A stretch of DNA of 64,000 bases from DATMGU01 sp035555315. Its GTDB lineage: Bacteria; Pseudomonadota; Alphaproteobacteria; ATCC43930; CGMCC-115725. The DNA lies in assembly GCA_035555315.1 (NCBI GenBank), contig DATMGU010000019.1, positions 1 through 64,000 of the forward strand. Reading direction: 5' to 3'. The position numbers were made by a program, and so were the translations under genes. Under the pieces are notes generated by a model. That model saw nothing but the letters and a program-made list of their open reading frames with translations, had not been told where the DNA came from and made no database searches. Positions 26,339 through 35,328 of the stretch are shown in pieces. Positions within the stretch are counted from its first letter, which is position 1; every line of letters starts with the position of its first letter.

Positions 26339-27535
26339 ATGACTGACCGAATCCTGACGGTGAACGCCGGCTCGTCGAGCGTGAAGTTCGCGGTTTTCGA
26401 GGCACGGGATGTGTCGACGCCGGTCCTGAAGGGCCAGATCGACGGCATCGGCGCGGCACCCCGTCTTTCGGTGGTGGATCGCGACGGCAAATCGATCGCC
26501 GACAAATCCTGGTCCAAAGATGCCGGGCACGGTCCCGACGACTTCCTGGATGAACTGCTGAAATGGGTCGAGGAACACCCAGCGGATATAGTGGTGGCCG
26601 CGGGGCATCGGGTGGTGCATGGCGGCGGCACCTTCACCGCCCCGGTGCGGATCGATGAAGCCGTGCTGCGGGCGTTGGAGCGGCTCACGCCGCTGGCCCC
26701 GCTGCATCAGCCGCGGAACCTGGCGCCGATCCATGCCTTGCGCCGGTTACGATCCGACTTACCGCAGGTCGCCTCCTTCGACACCGCGTTTCACCGCACC
26801 ATGCCGGATGTCGCGACCCGCCTGGCCCTGCCCCGGTCGCTCACCGATCAGGGCATCCGCCGCTATGGCTTTCACGGGTTGTCCTACGAATACATCGCCG
26901 GCACGCTGGCCCGCTACGATCCGGCGCTGGCCGCCGGCCGCGTCGTCGTCGCCCATCTGGGCAACGGCGCCAGCCTTTGCGCGCTTAAGGCCGGCAAGAG
27001 CGTCGACACCACCATGAGCTTCACCACCCTCGACGGGCTGGTGATGGGCACGCGCAGCGGCGCCCTCGATCCCGGCGTGCTGCTCTATCTGCTGCAGGCC
27101 AAGGGCCTGTCGCCGGCCGATCTGGAAGACCTGCTGTACCACCGCTCCGGCCTGCTCGGCGTGTCGGGGATCAGCGGCGATATGCGCGCGTTGGAGAAGA
27201 GCGACGATCCGGCGGCCGAGGAAGCGATCGAGCTCTTCGTCTTCCATGCCGCCCGCGAAATCGCCGCCATGGCGGCGAGCCTCGGCGGCCTAGACGGCAT
27301 CGTCTTCACCGCCGGTATCGGCGAACATTCCCCGGAGATCCGTCGCCGGATCAGCGACCGCGCCGCCTGGCTGGGCGTGCGCTTCGACCAAACCGCCAAC
27401 GCGACCGGCGGCCCTCGCCTCAGCACCGCCGACAGCCCGGTCAGCGTCTGGGTCATCCCGACCAACGAGGAGGCGATGCTCGCCCGGCATACGCTGGATG
27501 TCCTCTCGGCGGATATCCCATCAACGGGTTACTAG
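26339..27535 (+). CDS. ackA: Acetate kinase
   Basis: This enzyme interconverts acetyl phosphate and ADP with acetate and ATP. The 398-residue product has the ASKHA signature NAGSSSVKFAVFE at residue 8, the catalytic AAGHRVVHGG and FDTAFHRTMP regions, VAHLGNGAS and FTAGIGEHSPEIR. I chose the ATG at 26339 (MTDRILTVNAGSSS) because GGAG lies 7 to 10 bp upstream. It is divergent from xfp with about 165 bp between starts, so both could share a promoter region. Confidence 0.96.
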   Translation: MTDRILTVNAGSSSVKFAVFEARDVSTPVLKGQIDGIGAAPRLSVVDRDGKSIADKSWSKDAGHGPDDFLDELLKWVEEHPADIVVAAGHRVVHGGGTFTAPVRIDEAVLRALERLTPLAPLHQPRNLAPIHALRRLRSDLPQVASFDTAFHRTMPDVATRLALPRSLTDQGIRRYGFHGLSYEYIAGTLARYDPALAAGRVVVAHLGNGASLCALKAGKSVDTTMSFTTLDGLVMGTRSGALDPGVLLYLLQAKGLSPADLEDLLYHRSGLLGVSGISGDMRALEKSDDPAAEEAIELFVFHAAREIAAMAASLGGLDGIVFTAGIGEHSPEIRRRISDRAAWLGVRFDQTANATGGPRLSTADSPVSVWVIPTNEEAMLARHTLDVLSADIPSTGY

Positions 27536-27627
27536 TATGACACGAGCGGGAGGCTAGCTCAGTCGATAATCCATCGATAAAATACTGTGTGTGCTCAATG
27601 ACTGCGCAGTAATAAACGGCCGATCGG

Positions 27628-28012
27628 ATGGCTGAAATGGATGAAGCTCCCCAGCAGATGCTAGAGCGAATGGGCGAGGACAAGGTAAGACATCTGAGTT
27701 CGAATGGGACTCGCAACCGTCTTAATTGGGCATGCTGCGCAATGGCTTGCGGAGATCGATGGCAGGCGCCGGCAGTCTCAGGAAGCAATTGCGACTGAAC
27801 AGCTCTCGATCGCGCGTTCGGCTAAGGACGCAGCATGGGCATCTGCCGTCTCGGCGAAAGAATCCGCCACGCAAGCGAAGAAAGGAAACACAAGAGCGAC
27901 CATCGCACTTTGCCTTTCCTTCACAGCTCTCATCGTGGCTATAGGCGGGCTTTTGATTGCGCACTTCGATACATCGGGACCGTCGTCCCAAACAGCACCC
28001 AAGCAACCCTAG
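27628..28012 (+). pseudogene. Small coiled-coil/membrane protein gene, apparently frameshifted
   Basis: Frame one from 27628 (MAEMDEAPQQMLERMGEDKV) encodes an acidic N-terminus that then runs into cysteine-rich nonsense. The +1 frame from 27704 encodes 102 residues with an alpha-helical, charged stretch (EWLAE-like QWLAEIDGRRRQ, ARSAKDAAWASAVSAKESAT) and one transmembrane helix (ALCLSFTALIVAIGGLLIAH). The two halves look like one coherent small protein, with a frameshift between about 27705 and 27735. The ATG at 27704 has no ribosome-binding site. The DNA is AT-richer than its surroundings, suggesting transfer. The family is not firmly known. Confidence 0.5.
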
Positions 28013-28178
28013 GTCAGCTAATCTACCGGGCTCGGCTATCTTTTATTTAGGAACACAATACAGATTTTTCGCGCACCCTCATCAGCCCATGCACGGTGAT
28101 CAACTCGAACACCCGACATCAACAGACCGCCCAGAATACGCTAGGCTCCCTTCGAAACTGGGATGGAGCCGCCTTGCG

Positions 28179-28871
28179 ATGACCGACCCCACTGCGACCC
28201 ATGCCGTCGACCAGGCGATCGAGAGCCGCCGGTCGCTCCGCGCCTTCCTGCCGACACCGGTCCCGCGCGAGACGGTCGAGCGGATCCTCGACGTCGCGGC
28301 GCGGGCGCCCAGCGGCACCAACATGCAGCCCTGGCGGGTGCATGTGCTGGGCGGCGCCACGCGGGCGGCCCTCTCGGCCGAGATCGAGGCGGCGCATCTT
28401 TCCGGCGAGCCCGGCCCCGAGCAGGAATACCCGTATTATCCGGAGCGCTTCTTCGAACCCTATCTGGGGCGCCGGCGCAAGGTCGGCTGGGATCTTTACA
28501 ACCTGCTGGGCATCACGCGGGACCAAACCGAGAAGATGCGGCACCAGCATGCCCGCAACTTCGCCTTTTTCGATGCGCCGGTCGGGATGATCTTCACCAT
28601 CGACCGGCGGCTGGCGATCGGCAGCTGGCTGGATTACGGCATGTTCCTGCAGAACATCATGATCGCGGCGCGCGCCCGCGGTCTCGACACCTGCCCCCAG
28701 GCGGCCTTCGCGGGCTATCACGCGATCATCCGCCGGCACCTGGCGCTCGATGCCGGGGATATGGTGATCTGCGGCATGTCGCTCGGCCATGCCGATCCGG
28801 ACGCGATCGAGAACAGCCTGGTGACCGAGCGCGTGCCGGCCGGCGCGTTCGCAACCTTTTGGGATCTTTGA
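28179..28871 (+). CDS. Nitroreductase family FMN oxidoreductase
   Basis: The 230-residue product carries the nitroreductase FMN/NAD(P)H signatures: ESRRSLRAFLPTPVPRETVE, AARAPSGTNMQPWR and GLDTCPQAAFAGY, and ends ATFWDL. Such enzymes reduce nitroaromatics, quinones or flavins in the cytoplasm. I chose the ATG at 28179 (MTDPTATHAVDQ) with GGAG about 10 bp upstream. A GST gene follows 6 bp after the stop, so the two are co-transcribed and suggest a detoxification role. Confidence 0.93.
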   Translation: MTDPTATHAVDQAIESRRSLRAFLPTPVPRETVERILDVAARAPSGTNMQPWRVHVLGGATRAALSAEIEAAHLSGEPGPEQEYPYYPERFFEPYLGRRRKVGWDLYNLLGITRDQTEKMRHQHARNFAFFDAPVGMIFTIDRRLAIGSWLDYGMFLQNIMIAARARGLDTCPQAAFAGYHAIIRRHLALDAGDMVICGMSLGHADPDAIENSLVTERVPAGAFATFWDL

Positions 28872-28877
28872 GCCATC

Positions 28878-29552
28878 ATGTACCGCCTGTACTACTCGCC
28901 GGGCGCCTGCTCGCTCGCCCCGCACATCGTGCTGGAAGAGATCGGCGTCCCCTACGCGATCGAGCTTCGCTCGTCGCTGCGCGGCGAGGGAACCCAGACG
29001 GCCGAGTATCTGGCGATCAATCCCAAGGGACGGGTCCCGGCGCTGGCCGGTGTTCCGGGCTCCAGCGGCGGTGCAGCGACCCTGCTGACCGAGGCCTCCG
29101 CTATCCTGTTCTTCCTGGCGCGAAGCCATCCGGAAGCCGGTCTGCTCCCCAGCGATCCCGCCGGCGAGGCACGCTGCGTCGAGTGGATGACCTGGTTGTC
29201 CGGCACCGTCCACGGCATGTCCTTCGCCCAGATCTGGCGCCCGGCCCGGTTTTCCGACGACACCGGACAGCACGCCGCCATCACGGCGAAGGGCCACGAC
29301 AACATCCGCGACCAATACGCCTATATCGAACGCGTGCTGGCGGATGGTCGGGACTGGGGCATTCCGGGCGGGTACAGCATCGTCGACCCCTATCTGCTGG
29401 TGTTCTGGATCTGGGGCGGGCGGATCGGCCTCGACATGCAGGCGGCCTATCCGGCATGGGCGAGGCTGATCGGGAAGACCATCGCCCGCCCCGCCGTCCG
29501 GCGGACGCTGGAACAGGAGGGGCTGACGGTCGCGTCAGTCTCGGTCGGCTAG
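28878..29552 (+). CDS. Glutathione S-transferase
   Basis: This 224-residue two-domain GST has the N-terminal thioredoxin fold starting MYRLYYSPGACSLAPHIV, resembling beta-class enzymes with a cysteine near residue 10. The glutathione-site motif INPKGRVPAL and ESAS-like EASAILFFLAR follow, then the helical C-terminal domain. It conjugates glutathione to electrophiles or acts as a peroxidase/lyase. It lies 6 bp after the nitroreductase stop and forms a two-gene operon with it. Confidence 0.92.
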   Translation: MYRLYYSPGACSLAPHIVLEEIGVPYAIELRSSLRGEGTQTAEYLAINPKGRVPALAGVPGSSGGAATLLTEASAILFFLARSHPEAGLLPSDPAGEARCVEWMTWLSGTVHGMSFAQIWRPARFSDDTGQHAAITAKGHDNIRDQYAYIERVLADGRDWGIPGGYSIVDPYLLVFWIWGGRIGLDMQAAYPAWARLIGKTIARPAVRRTLEQEGLTVASVSVG

Positions 29553-29555
29553 GTT

Positions 29556-30014
29556 CTACCGCGCCTTCACCGGCCGGTCGGCGTGGCTCGTCTGCGGCAC
29601 GCCGCGGTTGAGCGACATATGCGAGTGGGTGCACAGCCACGCCCCATCGACATTGTTGAAGACCATGGTGGCGCGGCCCGGCCGGTCGAAGGTGGCACCA
29701 TCCGGGTGATAGCCGGTGCTGGCCCAGGGGGCGATGACCGTCGCCATGGTCTGATCGGCCGAGACCAGGATGTGCACGCCGTCCAGGTCGAAGCGGAAAT
29801 CCGTGGTCTTCGGCCAGACATTGTCCCATTGCGTATCGATCCAGGCCTGCAGCCCGGGGATCACGTCGCGATGGGTGCCGAAGGCGACGACGTCGGGATG
29901 GAACAGCGGCCGGGCCGAGGCGTAGTCGACCTCGCGCACATAGCCCGAAAAGGTATCGAGCCAGCCCAGAAAGAACGCGCGGGTAACGGCATCGGCTTTT
30001 GGCAAGGGCGGCAT
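29556..30014 (-). CDS. SnoaL/NTF2-like protein
   Basis: This 152-residue cone-shaped NTF2-fold protein has FFLGWLDTFSGYV, ARPLFHPDVVAFGTHRDV and VFNNVDGAWLCTHSHMSLN, the normal layout of ketosteroid-isomerase-like proteins. Its ligand is unknown. I chose the ATG at 30014 because GGAGAAA lies 5 bp upstream; an in-frame TTG at 30026 is less likely. It is convergent with the GST gene (3-bp gap) and divergent from the TPR gene. Confidence 0.8.
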   Translation of the reverse strand: MPPLPKADAVTRAFFLGWLDTFSGYVREVDYASARPLFHPDVVAFGTHRDVIPGLQAWIDTQWDNVWPKTTDFRFDLDGVHILVSADQTMATVIAPWASTGYHPDGATFDRPGRATMVFNNVDGAWLCTHSHMSLNRGVPQTSHADRPVKAR

Positions 30015-30125
30015 CGGTTTCTCCAAGGGGCTGGGACAGGTCGCGGTCGCGCCGACTTTACCAAATATTCACCACGCCGACCGATCCTCCGTGTACCGAA
30101 TTCCCGTGACACTCTCCAGAGCTCG

Positions 30126-32042
30126 ATGGCCGCGCAGCCGGAACTGGTCGATAGGCTGAAGCAGGCGTTCCTGTCCTATCAGACGGGCCAGTTCGCCGAG
30201 GCCGAGCGGCTCTGTACCAAGGTACTCGCCAAGCAGCCGATGTATTTCGACGCCCGCCATCTGCTGGGCGTGATCTCGGCCGCCGCCGGCAAGCGGGAAC
30301 AGGCGGAAAAGCAGCTGCGCGTCGCCATCGGGATCAATCCCGGCTCGGCGCCGGCGCTGTGCAACTACGGCAATGTGCTGAGCGACCTCACGCGCCCGGC
30401 CGAAGCCCTGGCGAGTTACGACAAGGCCCTGGCCATCCGGCCCGACTATGCCGAGGCGCTGTACAACCGGGGCAATGCGCTCCAGGCGCTCGATCGGCCG
30501 GTGGATGCGCTGGCGAGCTATGACCGGGCGCTCGCCGGCAAGGCCGACTATGCCGAGGCGCTATGCAACCGCGGCAACGTGCTGCGGGAACTCGATCGGC
30601 CGCGCGACGCGCTGGCGAGCTATGACCGGGCGATCGCGATCCGGCCCGATTATGCCGAAGCCTGGTCCAACCGGGGCATCGCGCTCACCGAACTCGGTCG
30701 GCCGCTCGACGCCTTGGCAAGCTGCGATCGGGCCTTGGCGATCCGGCCCGATCATGCCGACGCGCTGTCCGCCCGGGGCCTCGCCCTGCGCGACCTCGCC
30801 CGGCAGCCGGAAGCCCTGGACAGCTACGACCGGGCCCTCGCCCTCCGGCCCGATTTCGCCGATGCCCAGATCAACAAGGCCAATGTGCTGCGCGATATCG
30901 GCCGGTTCGAGGAGGCGGAAGCCGCCTGCCGCGTCGCCGTCACGCTGCGGCCGGACTTGCCGGCGGCCCAGCACAATCTCGGCAACATGCTGCAGGATCT
31001 CGGCCGCGTCGACGAGGCCGAGGCGTATTTCCGCGAGGCCCTGCGGCTGAACCCCAATTCGGCCGGCACTCACAGCAATCTCGGCATGCTGCTGATGCTG
31101 GTCGGGCGGCTGGACGAGGCCTGGCCGGAATATGAATGGCGCTGGCGCATCGACGGGATGCGCGGCGTCACCGATCGCCGCGATTTCGTCCAGCCTCAAT
31201 GGACCGGCGAGCCGCTCGGCGACCGCGTCCTGCTGGTGCATGCCGAGCAGGGCTTCGGCGACAGCCTGCAATTCTGCCGTTACGTGGCGCTGCTCGCGGC
31301 CTCCGGCGCCCGTATCGTCGTCGAGGTGCCACCGGCACTGCGCCGCTTGGTGACGAGCTTCGCGGGCTTGGAGCACGTCGTCGCCCGGGGCGATCCCCTC
31401 CCCGACTTCGATCTGCACTGCCCGATGCTGAGCCTGCCCGGCGCCTTCCGCACGACCCTCGCCACCATCCCCGCCGCCGTCCCCTATCTGCGTGCCGACG
31501 CGGGGGAGGCCGCGGTCTGGCGGGAGCGGCTCGGCGCCCTGCCGGGCTTGCGCGTCGGCCTGGTCTGGGCCGGCAATCCCCGCCGCCAGGTCGCGGCGAT
31601 GGAGGTGGTCGACCGGCGCCGCTCCGTCACCCTCGACCATCTGGCCCCCCTCGCGGATATCGCCGGGGTCAGCTTCGTGTCGCTGCAAAAGGGCGACGGC
31701 GCCACCCAAGCGGCACGGCCGCCCAGCAGCATGGCGCTGCATGACTGGACCGGGGAGCTGGGCGACTTCGCCGATACGGCCGCGCTGATCGAGGGGCTGG
31801 ATCTGGTGATCAGCGTCGATACCGCCGTGCTGCATCTCGCCGGCGCGCTGGGCAAGCCGGTCTGGCTGCTCAACCGGTTCGATAGCTGCTGGCGCTGGCT
31901 GCGGGATCGCGACGACAGCCCCTGGTACCCGACCCTGCGCCAGTTCCGCCAGCCGAGCCCCGGCGATTGGGACAGCGTCGTCGCCGCTGTCCGCGCCGCC
32001 CTGGAGCGGTGCGTGGCCGAGGGTTCACCCGAGACGCGTTAG
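30126..32042 (+). CDS. Tetratricopeptide-repeat protein with C-terminal glycosyltransferase-9-like domain
   Basis: The 638-residue product begins with at least nine 34-residue TPR units from about residue 15 to 330 (consensus PDYAEALYNRGNAL...ALASYDRALAIR). A roughly 300-residue C-terminal domain follows with WRWRIDGMR, HAEQGFGDSLQFCRYV, GLVWAGNP and DLVISVDTAVLHLAGALGKPVW. This resembles heptosyltransferase-like (GT9) folds. Such fusions are common in Rhodospirillales and may glycosylate surface structures or flagellin. The repeated DNA here is coding, not a CRISPR. The start at 30126 gives MAAQPELVDR; the 3' end overlaps the convergent nitronate monooxygenase gene by 18 bp. Confidence 0.85.
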   Translation: MAAQPELVDRLKQAFLSYQTGQFAEAERLCTKVLAKQPMYFDARHLLGVISAAAGKREQAEKQLRVAIGINPGSAPALCNYGNVLSDLTRPAEALASYDKALAIRPDYAEALYNRGNALQALDRPVDALASYDRALAGKADYAEALCNRGNVLRELDRPRDALASYDRAIAIRPDYAEAWSNRGIALTELGRPLDALASCDRALAIRPDHADALSARGLALRDLARQPEALDSYDRALALRPDFADAQINKANVLRDIGRFEEAEAACRVAVTLRPDLPAAQHNLGNMLQDLGRVDEAEAYFREALRLNPNSAGTHSNLGMLLMLVGRLDEAWPEYEWRWRIDGMRGVTDRRDFVQPQWTGEPLGDRVLLVHAEQGFGDSLQFCRYVALLAASGARIVVEVPPALRRLVTSFAGLEHVVARGDPLPDFDLHCPMLSLPGAFRTTLATIPAAVPYLRADAGEAAVWRERLGALPGLRVGLVWAGNPRRQVAAMEVVDRRRSVTLDHLAPLADIAGVSFVSLQKGDGATQAARPPSSMALHDWTGELGDFADTAALIEGLDLVISVDTAVLHLAGALGKPVWLLNRFDSCWRWLRDRDDSPWYPTLRQFRQPSPGDWDSVVAAVRAALERCVAEGSPETR

Positions 32043-33008
32043 ATACTCGCTTCCGCTCGCCGCCAGCGCCGCCGTCGCCTCGGCGTATTCCCGCCGAAGC
32101 CGCGCCACGCAGTCGGCGACGCTCGGCACATCGTGGATGCTGCCGACGCCTTGGCCGGCACCCCAGATGTCGCGCCAGGCCTTCGACCGGCCGGAACCGA
32201 AATCCATCGAATTCTTGTCCGCGACCGGCAGGTTGTCGGGATCGAGCCCCGCCGCCGCCACGCTGGGTTTCAGGTAGTTGCCATGCACGCCGGTGAACAG
32301 CGGCGTATAGACGATGTCCTTCGCCGCCGCCGCCGTGATCATCGCCTTGTAGTCGGGCTGGGCCCGCGCCTCCTCCGTCGCGATGAACCGCGTGCCCATA
32401 TAGGCGAGGTCGGCGCCCAGCGCCGTCGCCGCCAGGATGGCCCGGCCGGTGGCGATGGCGCCGCTGAGCGCGATCGTGCCGGCATAGAACCGCCGCACCT
32501 CCGGCAGCAGGGCGAAGGGGCTGAGCGTGCCGGCATGGCCGCCGGCCCCGGCCGCCACCAGGACCAAGCCGTCGACCCCCTCCTCCAGCGCCTTCTCGGC
32601 ATGGCGGATCGTCGTCACGTCATGCAGCACGATGCCGCCATAGGCATGCGCCGCCGTCACCACCCAGGCCGGCGGGCGCAGGCTGGTGATCATGATCGGC
32701 ACCTGATGGCGCACGCAGATCTCGACGTCATGCTCCAGCCGGTCGTTGGAGGCGTGGACGATCTGGTTGACCGCGAAGGGCGCCACCCGAGCCTCCGGAT
32801 GCGCCGCCTGATAGGCCGCGAGCGCCGTCTTGATCTGGATGATCCAGTCTTCCAGCAGTTCCTTCGGCCGGGCGTTGAGCGCCGGGAAGGCACCGACGAT
32901 GCCGGCCTTGCATTGCGCGATGACCAGCTCGGGGCCGGCGATGATGAACAGCGGCGCGCCGATCACCGGCAGGGTCAGACGACCCTTCATCACCTCGGGT
33001 ACCGGCAT
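32025..33008 (-). CDS. Nitronate monooxygenase (2-nitropropane dioxygenase family)
   Basis: This FMN TIM-barrel enzyme oxidises alkyl nitronates. The 327-residue product has LPVIGAPLFIIAGPELVIAQCKAGIVGAFP near the start. It also has the FMN phosphate motifs GLVLVAAGAGGHAG and GAIATGRAILAATALGADLAYMGTRF. I chose the ATG at 33008 because GGAGG lies about 10 bp upstream. It is convergent with the TPR gene and divergent from the PtsN-like gene. The substrate is inferred from the family only. Confidence 0.92.
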   Translation of the reverse strand: MPVPEVMKGRLTLPVIGAPLFIIAGPELVIAQCKAGIVGAFPALNARPKELLEDWIIQIKTALAAYQAAHPEARVAPFAVNQIVHASNDRLEHDVEICVRHQVPIMITSLRPPAWVVTAAHAYGGIVLHDVTTIRHAEKALEEGVDGLVLVAAGAGGHAGTLSPFALLPEVRRFYAGTIALSGAIATGRAILAATALGADLAYMGTRFIATEEARAQPDYKAMITAAAAKDIVYTPLFTGVHGNYLKPSVAAAGLDPDNLPVADKNSMDFGSGRSKAWRDIWGAGQGVGSIHDVPSVADCVARLRREYAEATAALAASGSEYLTRLG

Positions 33009-33221
33009 CGCTCGACATCCTCCCCATTTGTTAACCGATTGCAGCATAAATTTGACCCACGAGATACAGGTTACCAGCCCCGTAACCCGGCTTGTCAAAT
33101 GCCCGGGATAGGGATATTGCCTCGCAGTCTCGCCGTGACCGATGGGAAACATCCCGCCGGTCGGTGTTTATCTTGAGGGTGCGTTGGCATCACATAATTG
33201 GCGCATGACGGCGGATACGGC

Positions 33222-33755
33222 ATGGCATCGCTAGCCACCGAAGAGGCTCGTTGGCGGGAGACCGCGAAACGCATTTCGCCGCTGGCGATCGTCGATCTGA
33301 TCACCCGGCAAAGCGTGATCGCCCGCTTGCGCGTCTCGACCAAGGCGGACGCGCTGGCAGAACTCGCCAAGAAATCCGCCGAGCTGATCCGCGCGCCCGA
33401 TCGCCCGATCCTCGACGCCTTGCTGGCGCGGGAGCGGCTGGGCTCGACCGGCATCGGCGGCGGCGTCGCGGTGCCGCATGCGAAGCTGCCCGGCCTGATG
33501 ACGCCGGTCGGCGTCTTCGCCCGGCTGGAAAAGCCGATCGATTTCCAATCGGTCGACGGCAGGCCGGTCGACCTCGTCTTCACGGTACTGACCCCGGAAT
33601 TCTGCGGCGGCGAGCATCTGAAGGCCCTGGCCGCCGTCTCCCGCGTGCTGCGCGACCCGGAAATGTCCGGCAAGCTGCGCCGGGCGGATGACGAACAAGC
33701 ACTCTACGTGCTCCTCGCCCACCGCATCTCACGCGGCCTGTCGCTGACGATTTAA
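33222..33755 (+). CDS. ptsN: PTS EIIA-Ntr-like (PtsN) regulatory protein
   Basis: This mannitol/fructose-type EIIA domain is the phosphate acceptor of the nitrogen-related PTS. The 177-residue product has the phosphorylated histidine His86 in GVAVPHAKLPG and the family blocks ALLARERLGSTGIGGG and VDLVFTVLTP. It is 20-25 residues longer than usual at the N-terminus. It is not next to rpoN/hpf, its frequent partners, so its role is less certain. The start is uncertain (a TTG at 33198 or the ATG at 33222). Its last 38 codons or so are duplicated in inverted orientation on the far side of the IS. Confidence 0.85.
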   Translation: MASLATEEARWRETAKRISPLAIVDLITRQSVIARLRVSTKADALAELAKKSAELIRAPDRPILDALLARERLGSTGIGGGVAVPHAKLPGLMTPVGVFARLEKPIDFQSVDGRPVDLVFTVLTPEFCGGEHLKALAAVSRVLRDPEMSGKLRRADDEQALYVLLAHRISRGLSLTI

Positions 33756-33833
33756 GGACCCTGTAAATAGGGCCTCCGCGCCTGCCCCCTCCGGCCAGCA
33801 TTATCACCGATCTGCCCCTCTCCGCCGGCGGGG
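33638..33833. repeat. Left arm of inverted duplication flanking the IS
   Basis: This arm contains the 3' end of ptsN plus 78 bp downstream. It is the reverse complement, with only a few substitutions and a 2-bp length difference, of 35105-35309. The homology begins sharply at CTCCCGCGTG inside ptsN (33638). Confidence 0.9.
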
Positions 33834-35104
33834 TGTTCAGACCGGAGAGATGGGTAACACCCGTTCGAGGACATGGGTGACAGTTTCAGGGTTGCACGAT
33901 CCCATCGCGCAGGTCGACCTGCGCGATGGGATATGCGGCGAGGACGATGTCCCAGACACCGTCGGTTTGGGTGGCCCGTAGGCCGACCCGTTGACCGACG
34001 AGGGACTTCGGCAGATCGAGGATGCGGCCTTTGAAGTGGACGTCGCCGTTCTTCTGAACCTTCCGCACTAGGTCATCCGGGCGATATTCCGGCTCCGGCA
34101 GGATCTCGGGGAACGGGCGGTCGCTCATTCGGTAGCGGCTGGCGGGCACGGCCATATCGATCGCCTCGTGGGGCCGTTCGGTATTGTAGATGGTTCGCCA
34201 ACGGTCGAATGCCGTCTGGCACTGGTCGAGGTCGGCGAACAGTGCACCCTGGATCACGTCGGCCTTGAGCGTGCGGTGGAAGCGCTCGTCCTTGCCGTTG
34301 GTCTGCGGATGATAAGGTCGGCTATGGCTGACCTGGATGCCAAGCCGGGCGAGCCAGACGGTCAGCAGGGTGAAGCGATAGCCGGGGCCCTCGCCCCAGG
34401 GGCTGCCGTTATCGACGTTGATGCGCAACGGCAGGCCATAGCGCCGGAAGCGGGCGGTAAGCTGCTCGCGCACGGTCTGGGTCCGTTCGTTCTCACAGGC
34501 CGCCAGGCAGATCGAGAACCGGCTGTGATCGTCGAGCACGGTGAGCGGATGGCACCGGCCGCGGCCATGGACGAAATGGCCCTTGTAGTCCATCTGCCAG
34601 AGATCGTTCGGCATCGGATGCTCGAACCGCTGGAACGCCGTGTGCCCAAGCGCCTCGTCCGGATCGATCAGGCCGTGCCGGCGCAGGATGCCTGAGATGG
34701 TCGAGGCCGCCGGCGCCGTCTCGCGGCCCAGATCAAGCAGACGGCGTCAGAGCTTGCGCCCACCCCAGGTCGGGTGGCTATGGCGCAGATCCAGCACCGA
34801 AGCCTCGATCACCGCATCCGTGCGCTCCGGGCTCGAATGCGGCCGGCGTGACCGGTCCGCAACACCAGATCCCGACGCGACCCGGCCCAGCCATTTATAA
34901 CCGGTCTTCCGGCTGATCCCGAACCGGCGGCACAGCGCCGATAGGTTCGCACCCTCAACCAGCGCTAGCTTCGTAAACTCCGCCCGAGAGCCCATGCGAG
35001 ACACCTCCGACCACGGCATGACGGGTTCCTTCCCGCTGGCTCAGATGGTCATTTGTGTCACCCATGTCCTCGAACACCTGTCACCTATGTCCCCAGTCTG
35101 AACA
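33834..35104. mobile_element. IS481-family-type insertion sequence, 1271 bp
   Basis: The element begins TGTTCAGACC and ends with the complement, having 49-bp imperfect terminal repeats (33834-33882 and 35056-35104; 41 of 49 positions match). It carries one transposase reading frame on the minus strand with an IS481-type arrangement: N-terminal helix-turn-helix, then DDE. A third, solitary copy of the end lies at 18053-18101. No clear target-site duplication can be judged because both flanks are inverted copies of each other. Confidence 0.9.
33886..35019 (-). pseudogene. IS481-type transposase interrupted by an in-frame TGA
   Basis: Residues 1-90 (MPWSEVSRMGSRAEF) carry the helix-turn-helix (LCRRFGISRKTGYKWLGR). 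After HPTWGGRKL a TGA stop lies at 34747-34749. Reading in the same frame continues with RRLLDLGRETAP and then the catalytic DDE domain: Asp in WQMDYKGHF, Asp in NVDNGSPWG, Glu in GKDERFHRTLK. The full frame of about 377 codons is normal for the family, so a single substitution (for example CGA to TGA) inactivated it. A shorter product could start at MPNDLWQMDYKG (34614) but lacks the DNA-binding part. Confidence 0.92.
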
Positions 35105-35309
35105 ATGAACACCCCGCCGGCGGAGAGGGGCAGATCGGTGATATCTCGCTGGCCGGAGGGGGCGGGCGCGGAGGCCCTACTTACAGGGTCCTTAAATCGT
35201 CAGCGACAGGCCGCGTGAGATGCGGTGGGCGAGGAGCACGTAGAGTGCTTGTTCGTCATCCGCCCGGCGCAGCTTGCCGGACATTTCCGGGTCGCGCAGC
35301 ACGCGGGAG
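35105..35309. repeat. Right arm of inverted duplication (second copy of the ptsN 3' end)
   Basis: The reverse complement of this segment repeats the last 38 codons or so of ptsN, its stop codon and the following 78 bp. It retains the TAA and the GGACCCTGTAA stretch. It ends abruptly at 35309 next to the nucleoside hydrolase 3' end. No start codon or upstream ptsN sequence is present, so it is a gene-end fragment only. Confidence 0.9.
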
Positions 35310-35328
35310 CGATCCGCTTATGAAACGA

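Noticed and set aside
27548..27620. tRNA-like stretch GGAGGCTAGCTCAGT after ackA
   Set aside because: It has a D-arm-like sequence but no matching anticodon stem, T-arm or acceptor partner, so it is not a functional tRNA.
30360..31000. Regularly repeated DNA units resembling a repeat array or CRISPR
   Set aside because: The units are about 102 bp, coding, and translate into TPR motifs with variable positions, so they are protein repeats and not a CRISPR.
33780..33833. Hairpin-like sequences after ptsN as a terminator
   Set aside because: Short stems without a U-tract, and this segment is part of the inverted duplication, so pairing mainly reflects that.
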